DNA from: Candidatus Binatia bacterium
GTDB lineage: Bacteria; Desulfobacterota; Binatia; UBA12015
Assembly (NCBI GenBank): GCA_036563615.1
Contig: DATCMB010000006.1
Span: 318,149-382,148 of the forward strand
Reading direction: 5' to 3'
DNA: 64,000 nt
Shown: positions 20,675-29,330 of the stretch, one piece after another
How positions within the stretch are numbered: position 1 is the stretch's first letter
How the letters are laid out: each line of letters starts with the position of its first letter
Program-made: the position numbers and the translations under genes
Notes under the pieces: model-generated
Told to the model about the DNA's origin: nothing
What the model saw: the letters and a program-made list of their open reading frames with translations, nothing else
Database searches by the model: none

Positions 20675-21624
20675 GAGCGTGCCCCCGTCTCGGGCGTGGC
20701 CTGTCCGGCGCGCGCCGCGAGCTTCTGACGCAGGCGGTGGATCCGCGAGCACACCGTCCCGACGCCCACACCCAGCAGGCGGGCGATGTCCTTGTAGGGG
20801 GTCGTCATCTTGAAGTCGGCCATCTCCGCCACGATACGCCCTCGCTGGCGCTCCCGTTTCGCGATCTTGGCGCGCAGCCGCTCCCGCTTCTCCTCCAGCC
20901 GGGCCCGCGCCGCCGATCCGTCCGAGGGTAGAAGACGAATCTTTTCTTCCGTTTGTTGCAGCTCGTTCTGTCGGAGGACGATCCAGCCCCAGGCCGAGTC
21001 GAGCTCGGCCTGCAGCTCGGCGAGACGGACGTCGCGCTGCTGCAAGCCCGCGCGGATCTCGGCGATGAGCTCCAGGGTCTCGGTGATCGAGCGCTTCGCG
21101 GAGCGGGCGATGAGCCGCACGTCGTCGGGCTCGAGCTCGCAGTCGAGGAGCGAGAGGAGCTTGAGATCGAGCCGCTCGGTCTCGCTGAGCGACGCCCAGA
21201 GCTCGGCCGCGTCGTCGGCCGGCGCCGCCTGCCGCGCTTCGGGCGCGGTGTCGGGCGCGGGCAGGACGTCCTCGAGGGTGCGCGCGCCGTCCTCGCCGAC
21301 CGGGGTCGCGAGCGACACCGTGTCGATGTCGTGCAGCGTCCGCTGCCACTCGAGGAAGATGCTCTTCAGGACGTAGAAGGAGAGGAAGGTCCGGAGCTGG
21401 ATCTGGTTGCGGCCCTCGAAGGTCGCGAGCCGGGTGAAGATCCGGTCGCGCTCGAAGGCGTAGACGTAGAAGTCGGCGGCGAGCTCCGCCGGGACGCCGT
21501 AGATGCGGGTCGGGAAGGAGTAGATGTCGCTCGCGAACTCGTCCTGGAACGCGCGCCGGGCGTCGCCGTCGCCCTCAGCGCATGCCGCGAGCCACTTGCG
21601 TAGCTCTTCGCTCGACCTCTCCAT
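20671..21624 (-). CDS. Divergent sigma-70-family factor with long coiled-coil insert
   Basis: 317 residues. Residues about 26-95 resemble sigma region 2, with aromatic DIYSFPTRIYG, DFYVYAFERDRIF and RTFLSFYVLKSIFLEW. Residues 145-190 look like a first helix-turn-helix (SETERLDLKLLSLLDCELEP). Residues about 190-265 are charged heptad-like helix (AELQAELD, LEEKRERLRAKIAKRE), probably a coiled coil. Residues 274-303 form a clear region-4-type helix-turn-helix (TPYKDIARLLGVGVGTVCSR). Ordinary ECF sigmas are about 180-200 residues, so the insert is unusual. The stop overlaps the anti-sigma start. ATG 21624 lacks a strong ribosome binding site and lies 23 bases after the P450 stop. Confidence 0.8.
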   Translation of the reverse strand: MERSSEELRKWLAACAEGDGDARRAFQDEFASDIYSFPTRIYGVPAELAADFYVYAFERDRIFTRLATFEGRNQIQLRTFLSFYVLKSIFLEWQRTLHDIDTVSLATPVGEDGARTLEDVLPAPDTAPEARQAAPADDAAELWASLSETERLDLKLLSLLDCELEPDDVRLIARSAKRSITETLELIAEIRAGLQQRDVRLAELQAELDSAWGWIVLRQNELQQTEEKIRLLPSDGSAARARLEEKRERLRAKIAKRERQRGRIVAEMADFKMTTPYKDIARLLGVGVGTVCSRIHRLRQKLAARAGQATPETGARS

Positions 21625-21647
21625 CCGGCGGCCGGGATCGCTTCCCC

Positions 21648-22913
21648 TCAGCCGCCGTTCGCGCGCCGCGGCTTGAGCCGGTAGCGGATCGGCACGCGCT
21701 TGATGCCGCCGACGAAGCTCGAGTGCAGCCGGGACACCGGACCCGCGAGCTCGACGTCGAGCAGCCGCTCGACCAGCTTGCCGAAGATCGCGCGCAGCTC
21801 GAGGCGCGCGAGGTTCGCGCCGAGGCAGAAGTGCTCGCCGATGCCGAACGCGAGGTGCGGGTTCGGCTGACGGTCGATGCGGAACGTGAAGGGATCCTCG
21901 AAGACCTCCTCGTCGCGGTTCGCCGACGGGTAGAACAGGCAGAGCGCGTCGCCCTTGCGGATCTTGACGCCGCGCATCTCGACGTCCTCGGCCGCGGTGC
22001 GGCAGAACTGGATGACCGGCGACGTCCAGCGCAGGATCTCCTCGATCGCCGAGTCGAGCAGCGACGGGTCGCGGCGCAGCTTCTCGAGCTCGCCCGGGTT
22101 CTGGATCAGCGCGAGCAGGCCGCCCGAGGTCGCGTTGCGCGTCGTCTCGTTCCCCGCGACGACGAGCAGGTAGTAGTAGGACAGCAGCTCGCGCTCGGGG
22201 ACGTAGCTGCCGTCGAGCTGCGCGTTCGCGATCAGGCTGACGATGTCGTCGGTCGGCCGCTTGCGCCGCTCCTCGACCATGTCGGCGAAGTACTGGAAGA
22301 GCGCGATGCGGGCGCGCTCGGCGGTCTCCTCGGCGGTCGCGCCTTCCTGGTACTCCGGGTCGCCCGAGCCGATGGTCTCGTTCGTCCAGTGGAACAGCTT
22401 GTCCCAGTCGGTGCGCGGCACGCCGAGCAGGTCGGCGAGCACCTCGAGCGGCAAGCGCGCCGAGATCTTCTCGACGAAGTCCATCTCGTGCCACTCGCCG
22501 TCGGCGGGCAGCGTGTCGAGCAGGTCGTCGGCGATCTTCTCGACGGCGGGACGCATCGACTGCACGGCGCGCGGCGTGAAGCGCGCGCTCACGATCTTGC
22601 GGAACTTGCCGTGCTCCGGCGGGTCCATGTTGATCAGGTGGCGGGCCGGCTCCTCCTCCGGCGGCCGTACCGGCAGCTCGGGGAACACCGCGAGGCGCGG
22701 CGCATTCAGGAAGAGCTTCGGCTGCCGCGAGATGGTCACGATGTCGGCGTGCTTGGTGACCACCCAGAAGGGCGGCTGCGCGTGCGGGCGGTCGTACCAG
22801 TAGATCGGCGCGACCCGCCGCAAGAGGGCCCAGGCCTCGTGGGGATAGCCGTGCTCCCCGAAGGTCCGATTGCTGATGATGTCGATGTCGTCGAGGGACA
22901 ACGCTGCCTGCAT
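21648..22913 (-). CDS. Cytochrome P450
   Basis: A soluble 421-residue bacterial P450, a haem-thiolate monooxygenase. The I-helix oxygen-activation motif is VAGNETTRN, the K-helix ExxR is EEILRWTSP, and the haem-binding loop is AFGIGEHFCLGANLARLEL with the proximal Cys. ATG 22913 follows AGGAGG, and a promoter is visible upstream. The general type (also at 62479) resembles actinobacterial CYPs that hydroxylate steroids, terpenoids or fatty acids, but the substrate is unknown. Electrons must come from a ferredoxin and reductase not in the window. The sigma / anti-sigma / CHAT genes follow on the same strand after 23 bases and may be read through from this promoter. Confidence 0.94.
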   Translation of the reverse strand: MQAALSLDDIDIISNRTFGEHGYPHEAWALLRRVAPIYWYDRPHAQPPFWVVTKHADIVTISRQPKLFLNAPRLAVFPELPVRPPEEEPARHLINMDPPEHGKFRKIVSARFTPRAVQSMRPAVEKIADDLLDTLPADGEWHEMDFVEKISARLPLEVLADLLGVPRTDWDKLFHWTNETIGSGDPEYQEGATAEETAERARIALFQYFADMVEERRKRPTDDIVSLIANAQLDGSYVPERELLSYYYLLVVAGNETTRNATSGGLLALIQNPGELEKLRRDPSLLDSAIEEILRWTSPVIQFCRTAAEDVEMRGVKIRKGDALCLFYPSANRDEEVFEDPFTFRIDRQPNPHLAFGIGEHFCLGANLARLELRAIFGKLVERLLDVELAGPVSRLHSSFVGGIKRVPIRYRLKPRRANGG

Positions 22914-22935
22914 CGCGAACCTCCTCGCGGCCGGG

Positions 22936-22963
22936 ACTCTATCACGGGTGACGGACAGCCCAA
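22936..22963 (-). promoter_or_regulatory. Promoter of the P450 gene
   Basis: On the minus strand, TTGGGC (22963-22958), a 16-base spacer and TAGAGT (22941-22936). An AGGAGG ribosome binding site and ATG 22913 follow. Confidence 0.45.
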
Positions 22964-23036
22964 GAGCCCCGAGGGGTCGCGACGCGAGCGTCGTGACCGA
23001 ATTCCGCGCGGCGCGTCAGCGACGGCGCAGGATCCT

Positions 23037-23966
23037 TCAGACGCGCCGCAGCGTCTCGACCAGCAGCGCGCGCGTGCGCGCGATCGACGCCGCAGGGTCC
23101 TTGCCGACCGGGAAGATCGACGCCAGGAGATCCGTGACGCCGGCCTCGGCGAGCCGCGCGATCTGCTCGCCGACCGCGCTCTCGTCGCCGACCAGCGCGA
23201 CGTCGCCCGGGTTCTCGACGCCCTCGCGGTCGAGCATCGCGCGGTAGGACGGCAGCACGCCGTAGACCTGGAAGATGCGTCCCGCGGTCTCGCGCGCCGC
23301 AGCGACGTCGTCGGAGACCGCGATCGGCAGCCCCGCGACGACGCGCGGCGCCGGGCGTCCGGCCTGCGCCGCCGCCTCGTTGATCCGCGGCACGACGTGC
23401 TCGCGCAGCGTCTTCGGACCGGTCATCCAGGTGACGGTGCCGTCCGTGACGGTGCCGGCGAGCGCCAGCATCTTCGGCGCGAGCGCCGCGATCAGCACCG
23501 ACGGCGGCTTCGCGCCGGGCACGTCGAGCGTCGCGTTCACGCGGAACTCGTTGCCCTCGTACGCGACCTTGCCCTCGCGCAGCAGCGGCAGGAGCACGGC
23601 GAGGTACTCGCGCATGTGGCTGTAGGGCTTCGCGAACGACAGGCCGAACATCCCCTCGATGACGAGCTGGTGCGAAAGCCCGATGCCGAGCGTGAAGCGT
23701 CCGCCGCTCGCGGCCGCCGCCGACATCGCCTGCTGCGCCATCGCGGTCGGGTGGCGCGGGTAGGTCGGCACGACCGCCGTGCCGACCTCGATGCGGCTCG
23801 TCGCGCGCGCGCAGACGGTCGCCGTGAGGATCGCGTCGAAGCCGAAGATGTTCGCGAACCAGGCGGACGCGAAGCCGTCACGCTCGGCGGCCTGCGTCTG
23901 CTCGATGAGGTCGTCGATGGTGGCGGGCTTGCCGCCGACGTCGCCGATGCCGATGCCGATGCGCAT
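23037..23966 (-). CDS. LLM-class F420-dependent oxidoreductase
   Basis: 309 residues, cytoplasmic, luciferase-like barrel (TIGR03564-like). Recognised by MRIGIGIGDVGGKP at the first strand, GFASAWFANIFGFDA, VGTAVVPTYPRHP, RFTLGIGLSHQLVIEGM and LIAALAPKMLALAG. The cofactor is likely F420 or flavin and the substrate is unknown. I chose ATG 23966 because GGGAGG lies 8 bases upstream and the protein then begins at the family's usual first strand. It precedes the P450 gene on the same strand by 123 bases but the P450 has its own promoter. It diverges from the RND adaptor gene. Confidence 0.87.
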   Translation of the reverse strand: MRIGIGIGDVGGKPATIDDLIEQTQAAERDGFASAWFANIFGFDAILTATVCARATSRIEVGTAVVPTYPRHPTAMAQQAMSAAAASGGRFTLGIGLSHQLVIEGMFGLSFAKPYSHMREYLAVLLPLLREGKVAYEGNEFRVNATLDVPGAKPPSVLIAALAPKMLALAGTVTDGTVTWMTGPKTLREHVVPRINEAAAQAGRPAPRVVAGLPIAVSDDVAAARETAGRIFQVYGVLPSYRAMLDREGVENPGDVALVGDESAVGEQIARLAEAGVTDLLASIFPVGKDPAASIARTRALLVETLRRV

Positions 23967-24117
23967 GCGGGCGAGCCTCCCAAAAGCGACGAGGTGGTGC
24001 AATCGCGCGCTGCGGCAACGACGGCGCTCGAATCGCGTCCCGGGCAGCTCCGTCCAACGGGGGATGCCGCCGGCCCGGCACGTCGCGCGCCGCGCGACTT
24101 CATGTTCTAACCAGCCA

Positions 24118-25326
24118 ATGGTTTTTCGGCTCCCGACGGCCGGCGCGCTCCTGCTCGTCGCGCTGCTCGCCTGCGGCGTGGGCTGCGGCAACGGACGCGC
24201 CGACGCGACCGCGCGCAGCGAGGCCGACGAGCCGCGCCGCGTCCGCCTGACGCCGGTGCTGGCGGGCACGCTGCCGGTCACGGTGACCGCGACCGGGACG
24301 CTCGCCGCCGAGGACCAGGTGGTGCTGAACACCAAGGTCGCGGGCCGGCTCGCGGAGCTGCCGGTCGACCTCGGCTCCGTCGTCCGTGCAGGCGACGTCG
24401 TCGCGGTGCTCGACCTGCAGGACTTCCAGCTCCGGGTCGAGCAGGCGCAGACCGCGCTCGCGCAGGCGCGCGCGCGCCTCGGCGTGCCGCTCGACGGCTC
24501 GGGCGACGACAAGGTCGCGGTCGAGCGCGCCTCGCTCGTCCGCCAGGCGAAGGCGGTGCTCGATCAGCAGCGGCTCAACCGCGAGCGGATGCGCAAGCTG
24601 CACGAGGACGGCATCGTCGCGCGCTCGGAGCTCGACACCGCGGAGGCCGACTACCGGGTCGCCGAGGCGCGCTACAACGAGGCCGTCGAGGAGGTGCGCT
24701 CGCGCATCGCGCTGGTCGCCGAGCGCAAGACGCAGCTCCGCATCGCCGAGCAGCAGCTCGCCGACGCGACGCTGCGCGCGCCGTTCGACGGCGCCGTCCG
24801 CGAGCGCCACCTGTCGATCGGCGGCTACCTCGACGTCGGCCAGCCGGTGGTGACGATCGTGCGCATGCACCCGCTGCGCCTGCGTCTCGCGGTGCCCGAG
24901 CGCGAGGCGGCCTTGGTGCAGGTCGGGCAGCCGGTGCGCGTGCGCGTCGAGGGCGAGCAGACGGTCGCGGAAGGGAAGGTGAAGCGCGTCAGCCCGGCGG
25001 TCGACGAGACGACGCGCACGGTGATGATCGAGGCCGAGATCCCGAACGAGAACGACGAGCTGCGCCCCGGCTCGTTCGCGACCGGCGAGATCGTGGTCGA
25101 TCCCGACGCGCCGGCGCTGCTCGTGCCCTCGAGCGCGGTGGTGACCTTCGCCGGCGTGAGCAAGGTGCTCACGGTCGAGGAGGGCAAGGCGGTCGAGAAG
25201 CGCGTGCGCGTCGGGCGCCGCTCGGGCGATCTGGTCGAGCTGCTGGGCGGGGTCGCCGCGGGCGAGTCGGTGATCGTCGAGCCCGGCAACCTGATCGGCG
25301 GCCAGGCGGTCGTCGCGAGCGGCTGA
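24118..25326 (+). CDS. RND efflux periplasmic adaptor lipoprotein (pump 1)
   Basis: 402 residues with a lipoprotein signal (MVFRLPTAGALLLVALLAC; lipobox LLAC). It is a membrane fusion protein of the HlyD/AcrA type: barrel-sandwich halves LNTKVAGRLAELPVDLGS and TLRAPFDGAVRERHLSIGG flank a long alpha-hairpin (residues about 110-220), followed by a beta-barrel (RLAVPEREAALVQVGQPV) and a membrane-proximal domain (LLVPSSAVV). It would link the inner-membrane RND pump encoded 6 bases downstream to an outer-membrane channel. ATG 24118 lacks a good ribosome binding site; TTCTAA ends 7 bases before it, a possible leaderless start. Confidence 0.92.
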   Translation: MVFRLPTAGALLLVALLACGVGCGNGRADATARSEADEPRRVRLTPVLAGTLPVTVTATGTLAAEDQVVLNTKVAGRLAELPVDLGSVVRAGDVVAVLDLQDFQLRVEQAQTALAQARARLGVPLDGSGDDKVAVERASLVRQAKAVLDQQRLNRERMRKLHEDGIVARSELDTAEADYRVAEARYNEAVEEVRSRIALVAERKTQLRIAEQQLADATLRAPFDGAVRERHLSIGGYLDVGQPVVTIVRMHPLRLRLAVPEREAALVQVGQPVRVRVEGEQTVAEGKVKRVSPAVDETTRTVMIEAEIPNENDELRPGSFATGEIVVDPDAPALLVPSSAVVTFAGVSKVLTVEEGKAVEKRVRVGRRSGDLVELLGGVAAGESVIVEPGNLIGGQAVVASG

Positions 25327-25332
25327 AGCCAG

Positions 25333-28300
25333 ATGCAGAAGCTCGCGGAAGTCTGCATCCGGCGTCCGGTCTTCGCGACCATGCTGATCCTGGCCCTGGT
25401 CGTGGTCGGCGCCGCCGCCTACATGCAGCTCGGCATCGACCGCTACCCCGAGGTCGACATCCCGCAGGTCCGCGTGCGCGCGATGCTGCCCGGCGCGGCG
25501 CCGCAGGAGATGGAGACCGAGGTCGCGCAGCGGCTCGAGGAGGTGGTCAACACCGTCGAGGGCCTCGACGAGCTGCGCTCGGTCAGCGGCAACGGCACCG
25601 CCAACATCATCGCGAACTTCGAGCTGTCGCGTGACACCGACGTCGCGACGCAGGACGTGCGCGACCGCGTGTCGAGCGTGCTGCGCGAGCTGCCGCCCGA
25701 GCTCGACCCGCCGGTGGTGCAGAAGTTCGACAACGAGTCGAGCCCGATCATGTCGATCGCGTTCTCGGCCGACCGCTCGCAGCGCGAGCTCACGGACCTC
25801 GCCGAGCGCGTCATCAAGGTGCAGCTCGAGCGCGCGCGCGGCGTCGGCGAGGTGCGCGTCGTCGGCGGGCTCGAGCGCGCGATCAACATCTGGGTCGACG
25901 CGGACCGCGTCGCCGCGCTCGGTCTGCCGATCACCGCCGTGCGCGACGCGATCCTGCGCCAGAACAGCCAGGTGCCGGGCGGCAACGTCACCACGCCGAC
26001 GACGGAGTCGAACCTGCGCACCATGGGTCGGCTCGCCGACCCCGCCGCGTTCGACGACCTCGTGATCGCGACGCGCGACGGCGTGCCGATCCGCGTCCGC
26101 GACGTCGGCTGGGCCGAGGACGGCACCAAGGAGCAGCGCTCGCTCGCGCGCCTCGACGACGTGCCGACCGTGGTGCTCGAGATCCGCCGTCAGACGGGCG
26201 CCAACACCGTCGAGGTCATCGAGGCCGTCAAGAAGAATCTCGCCGAGGTCGCGAAGCAGATCCCGCCCGACGTGCGCATCCAGATCGTGCGCGACCAGTC
26301 GAAGTACATCTACGCGGCGCTGCACGAGATCACGCTGCACCTGGTGCTGGGCGCGATCCTCGCCTCGCTCGTCGTGCTCGCGTTCATGCGCAGCTGGCGC
26401 TCGACGGTGATCGCGAGCGTCGCGATCCCGGCGTCGACCATCGCCACCTTCGCCTTCATGTGGCTGCTCGACTTCACGCTGAACGGCGTGACGATGCTCG
26501 CGCTCGTGCTGATGGTCGGCGTGGTCATCGACGACGCGATCGTCGTGCTCGAGAACGTCTTCCGCTTCGTCGAGGAGAAGAAGATGCCGCCGATGGAGGC
26601 GGCGCGCGCGGCGACCGCCGAGATCGGCCTCGCGGTGCTGGCGACGACGCTGAGCCTCGTCGTGGTGTTCGTCCCGGTGTCGTTCATGTCGAGCATCTCG
26701 GGGCGCTTCCTCTACCAGTTCGGGCTCACCGCGGCGGTCGCGATCATGGTCAGCCTGCTGGTGTCGTTCAGCTTGACGCCGATGATGTGCTCGCGGCTGC
26801 TGCGTCCCGAGCGCGAGGGCGCCGCGGCCTCGCGCAGCGGCTTCTACGCGCGCCTCGACGATTGGTACGCGCGCGCGCTCACCTGGGCGCTCGCGCGGCC
26901 CAAGCTGGTCGGCACGTTCGGCGTCCTGGTGATCCTGTCGTCGATCCCGCTCTATACGGTGATCCGCCAGGAATACATCCCGACCGACGTCGACGAGGCG
27001 GAGTTCGAGGTCGCGGTGACCGCGCCCGAGGGCACGAGCATCGCGGCGATGGACGAGGCGATGCGCGCGGTGGCGGCGGAGATCCGCGCCACGCCGGGCG
27101 TCGAGACGGTGCTGACCACCGTCGGCGGCGGCTTCCTCGACGCGACCAACACCGGGCGCGCGACCGTGCTCTTGACGCCGCACGACGAGCGCACGCTGTC
27201 CTTGAGCCGCCTGGTGAAGGGCATCCTGACGCTCGATCCGCTCTCGGCGTTCCGCGGCAACTTCAGCCAGCGCGACGTGATGCAGGACCTGCGCGCGCGC
27301 CTCAAGCGCTTCAAGGACCTCCGCATCTCGGTGCGCAACGCGCCGGCGTTCAACCTCGGCGGCGCCTCGGTCGACATCGACTTCAACATCCGCGGCCCGG
27401 ACCTCGAGACGCTCGCGCAGCTCTCGGAGGAGCTGCGCAACAAGGCGCTCGAGATGGGCGGCATCGCGGACGCGGACACGACCCTCAAGCTCGACAAGCC
27501 CGAGCTGCGCGTCGTCATCGACCGCGACCGCGCGGCCGACCTCGGCGTCGCCGTCGAGGACGTCGCGATGGCGATGCGCCTCATGGTCGGCGGCGACGAC
27601 CGGGTGTCGCGCTTCATCGACCCGACGGTGAACGAGGACTACGACGTGCAGATTCGCCTCGAGGAGGGCGACCGCAACGACCCGGCGACGATCTCGCGGC
27701 TCTGGGTCGCGCGTCCCGGCGGCGGCATCGTGCGCCTCGACACGGTCGCGCGCCTCGAGCCCGCGACCACCGCCTCACGCATCGACCGCCTCGATCGCCA
27801 GCGCGTCGCCGCGGTGCGCGCGACCGTCGCGCCGGGCTACGCGCTCGGCGACCGCCTCGAGGCGCTGCAGAAGGCGGTCGAGGAGATCGGGCTGCCGCCC
27901 GGCTACAGCACCGCCGTCACCGGCCGCGGCCGCGAGCTCGAGCGCGCGTTCCGCGAGTTCCTGTGGGCGTTCCTGCTGTCGATCATCTTCATGTACATGA
28001 TCCTCGCCGCGCAGTACGAGAGCCTGATCGACCCGGTGACGATCCTGCTCTCCTTGCCGCTCGCGGTGCCGTTCGCGCTGCTGTCGATCTGGCTGTTCCA
28101 CGACACGCTGAACCTGTACTCGGCGCTCGGCATCCTGGTGCTGTTCGGCGTCGTCAAGAAAAATTCCATCCTGCAGATCGACCACATCAAGCAGCTGCGC
28201 GCGCAGGGGCTCGAGCGCTCGGCGGCGATCCTGCAGGGCAGCCGCGACCGACTGCGTCCGATCCTCATGACGACGCTGACGCTGGTCGCCGGCATGATGC

Positions 28301-28515
28301 CGCTCGCGCTCGGAACCGGCCCGGGCGCGGAGGAGCGGCGCACGATCGCGATCGTCGTGATCGGCGGGCAGACGCTGTCGCTCGTCCTGACGCTGGTCGT
28401 GACGCCGGTCGCGTACGGCATCTTCGACGACCTCGCGCTGCGCGTGCGCGAGCGCACGGCGGGGTTCGATCTGCGCGGCCTCGCGACCCGCGCGCGCACG
28501 GCGCTGCGGCTCTAG
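25333..28515 (+). CDS. RND multidrug efflux permease (pump 1)
   Basis: A 1060-residue inner-membrane proton-driven pump of the AcrB/HAE1 type. It starts MQKLAEVCIRRPVFATML with the first transmembrane helix, has a first periplasmic loop with NTVEGLDELRSVSGNG, and six helices including GVVIDDAIVVLENVFRFVEE with the paired Asp needed for proton transfer. A second repeat follows: LWAFLLSIIFMYMILAAQYE and GVVKKNSILQIDHIKQLR. Residues RPILMTTLTLVAGMMPLA are the usual C-terminal signature. It is translated with the adaptor gene 6 bases upstream. Substrates are unknown; hydrophobic compounds are likely. The stop codon lies within a local direct repeat. Confidence 0.95.
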   Translation: MQKLAEVCIRRPVFATMLILALVVVGAAAYMQLGIDRYPEVDIPQVRVRAMLPGAAPQEMETEVAQRLEEVVNTVEGLDELRSVSGNGTANIIANFELSRDTDVATQDVRDRVSSVLRELPPELDPPVVQKFDNESSPIMSIAFSADRSQRELTDLAERVIKVQLERARGVGEVRVVGGLERAINIWVDADRVAALGLPITAVRDAILRQNSQVPGGNVTTPTTESNLRTMGRLADPAAFDDLVIATRDGVPIRVRDVGWAEDGTKEQRSLARLDDVPTVVLEIRRQTGANTVEVIEAVKKNLAEVAKQIPPDVRIQIVRDQSKYIYAALHEITLHLVLGAILASLVVLAFMRSWRSTVIASVAIPASTIATFAFMWLLDFTLNGVTMLALVLMVGVVIDDAIVVLENVFRFVEEKKMPPMEAARAATAEIGLAVLATTLSLVVVFVPVSFMSSISGRFLYQFGLTAAVAIMVSLLVSFSLTPMMCSRLLRPEREGAAASRSGFYARLDDWYARALTWALARPKLVGTFGVLVILSSIPLYTVIRQEYIPTDVDEAEFEVAVTAPEGTSIAAMDEAMRAVAAEIRATPGVETVLTTVGGGFLDATNTGRATVLLTPHDERTLSLSRLVKGILTLDPLSAFRGNFSQRDVMQDLRARLKRFKDLRISVRNAPAFNLGGASVDIDFNIRGPDLETLAQLSEELRNKALEMGGIADADTTLKLDKPELRVVIDRDRAADLGVAVEDVAMAMRLMVGGDDRVSRFIDPTVNEDYDVQIRLEEGDRNDPATISRLWVARPGGGIVRLDTVARLEPATTASRIDRLDRQRVAAVRATVAPGYALGDRLEALQKAVEEIGLPPGYSTAVTGRGRELERAFREFLWAFLLSIIFMYMILAAQYESLIDPVTILLSLPLAVPFALLSIWLFHDTLNLYSALGILVLFGVVKKNSILQIDHIKQLRAQGLERSAAILQGSRDRLRPILMTTLTLVAGMMPLALGTGPGAEERRTIAIVVIGGQTLSLVLTLVVTPVAYGIFDDLALRVRERTAGFDLRGLATRARTALRL

Positions 28516-28532
28516 CGCGCGCACGGCGCTGC
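28491..28532. repeat. 17-base direct repeat across the RND stop codon
   Basis: CGCGCGCACGGCGCTGC occurs at 28491-28507 and again at 28516-28532, 25 bases apart, with a weaker third copy after it. The TAG stop (28513-28515) sits between the copies, so the gene end may have been shaped by a small duplication. Confidence 0.6.
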
Positions 28533-28624
28533 AGCGCTCGCGCCCGCACGGTGCTTCGGCGTTGACGCGCGCTCGCGATGCGCTCGCGGCGCGCGCGTTG
28601 CGCTGGCGTTTGCGCAGCCCGCGC

Positions 28625-28653
28625 TTCGGTCGTCGGCGCGAAGCTGGTAGAGC
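28625..28653 (+). promoter_or_regulatory. Possible promoter of the exported two-barrel protein gene
   Basis: TTCGGT (28625-28630), a 17-base spacer and TAGAGC (28648-28653). Transcription would start just before the leader hairpin at 28663. The -35 box is poor. Confidence 0.3.
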
Positions 28654-28662
28654 CCGTGCACC

Positions 28663-28687
28663 GCTCGCCGCAGAGAGCGCGGCGAGC
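28663..28687 (+). promoter_or_regulatory. 9-bp leader hairpin before the ribosome binding site
   Basis: GCTCGCCGC (28663-28671) and GCGGCGAGC (28679-28687) pair perfectly around a 7-base loop. AAAAGGAG follows at 28693-28700, then ATG 28706. Confidence 0.5.
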
Positions 28688-28705
28688 CAGAGAAAAGGAG
28701 CGAAC

Positions 28706-29290
28706 ATGGTTCGATACCTCGGACGCGGCGCGCTGTACGCCGCAACCGCCTCTCTCGCGCTGCTCGTCGCCACGCCGGCGCTCGCCGATCAGGGCAAGCC
28801 GAGCGGCGTCGTGCAGGAGGGGATGGTGCAGACCAGCGCCAAGGTGCTGAAGGTCGACAAGGCGAAGCGCATGGTCACCTTCGAAGGACAGGACGGCGAC
28901 CCGGTCACGATGCACGTGCCCGAGAGCGTCCAGAACTTCGATCAGATCGATCCCGGCGATCGGCTCGTCACGACGTACTACGAGTCGGTCGCGTACGAGG
29001 TGCGGAAGTCGGACGGCAGCGCGCCGTCGATCGGCACCGCCGCCGAGGTCGATCGCGCGAAGGAAGGTCAGAAGCCCGGCGTCATCGGCGCGCAGACCGT
29101 GACGCTGACCATGAAGATCACCGACGTCGACAAGCAGGAATCCGAGATCACGCTCGAGGGCCCGGACGGCACGCTGCGCACCATCAAGGTCCGCGACCAG
29201 GACAAGCTCGGCCAGCTCGAGGTCGGCGACATGGTCGACATCACCTTCACCGAGGCGATCGCGGTCACGGTCGAGCCGAGCGAAGGGTAG
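28706..29290 (+). CDS. Exported protein with two predicted beta-barrel domains
   Basis: 194 residues. ATG 28706 follows AAAAGGAG at 5 bases and starts a signal peptide (MVRYLGRGALYAATASLALL to TPALA). Two similar halves follow: TSAKVLKVDKAKRMVTFEGQ with DPGDRLVTTYYESVAYEV, and LTMKITDVDKQESEITLEG with EVGDMVDITFTEAIAVTV. Each half has the hhxVDKxxxxhTh...GDxhxhxh pattern of the small exported proteins at 10907 and 50570, so this is a duplicated form of that domain. It is probably periplasmic. It sits between the two RND operons; a role in envelope homeostasis or efflux is only a guess. Confidence 0.78.
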   Translation: MVRYLGRGALYAATASLALLVATPALADQGKPSGVVQEGMVQTSAKVLKVDKAKRMVTFEGQDGDPVTMHVPESVQNFDQIDPGDRLVTTYYESVAYEVRKSDGSAPSIGTAAEVDRAKEGQKPGVIGAQTVTLTMKITDVDKQESEITLEGPDGTLRTIKVRDQDKLGQLEVGDMVDITFTEAIAVTVEPSEG

Positions 29291-29330
29291 CGTCTTGTCT
29301 GCACGCGAGCGGGCGGGGTAGACGAGGCGG

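Noticed and set aside
16013..21624. CHAT module as part of a type III-E CRISPR (gRAMP/Craspase) locus
   Set aside because: No repeats, no Cas7-11-like effector, no cas1/cas2 and no Csx30/Csx31-like gene in the window; the likeness is functional analogy only.
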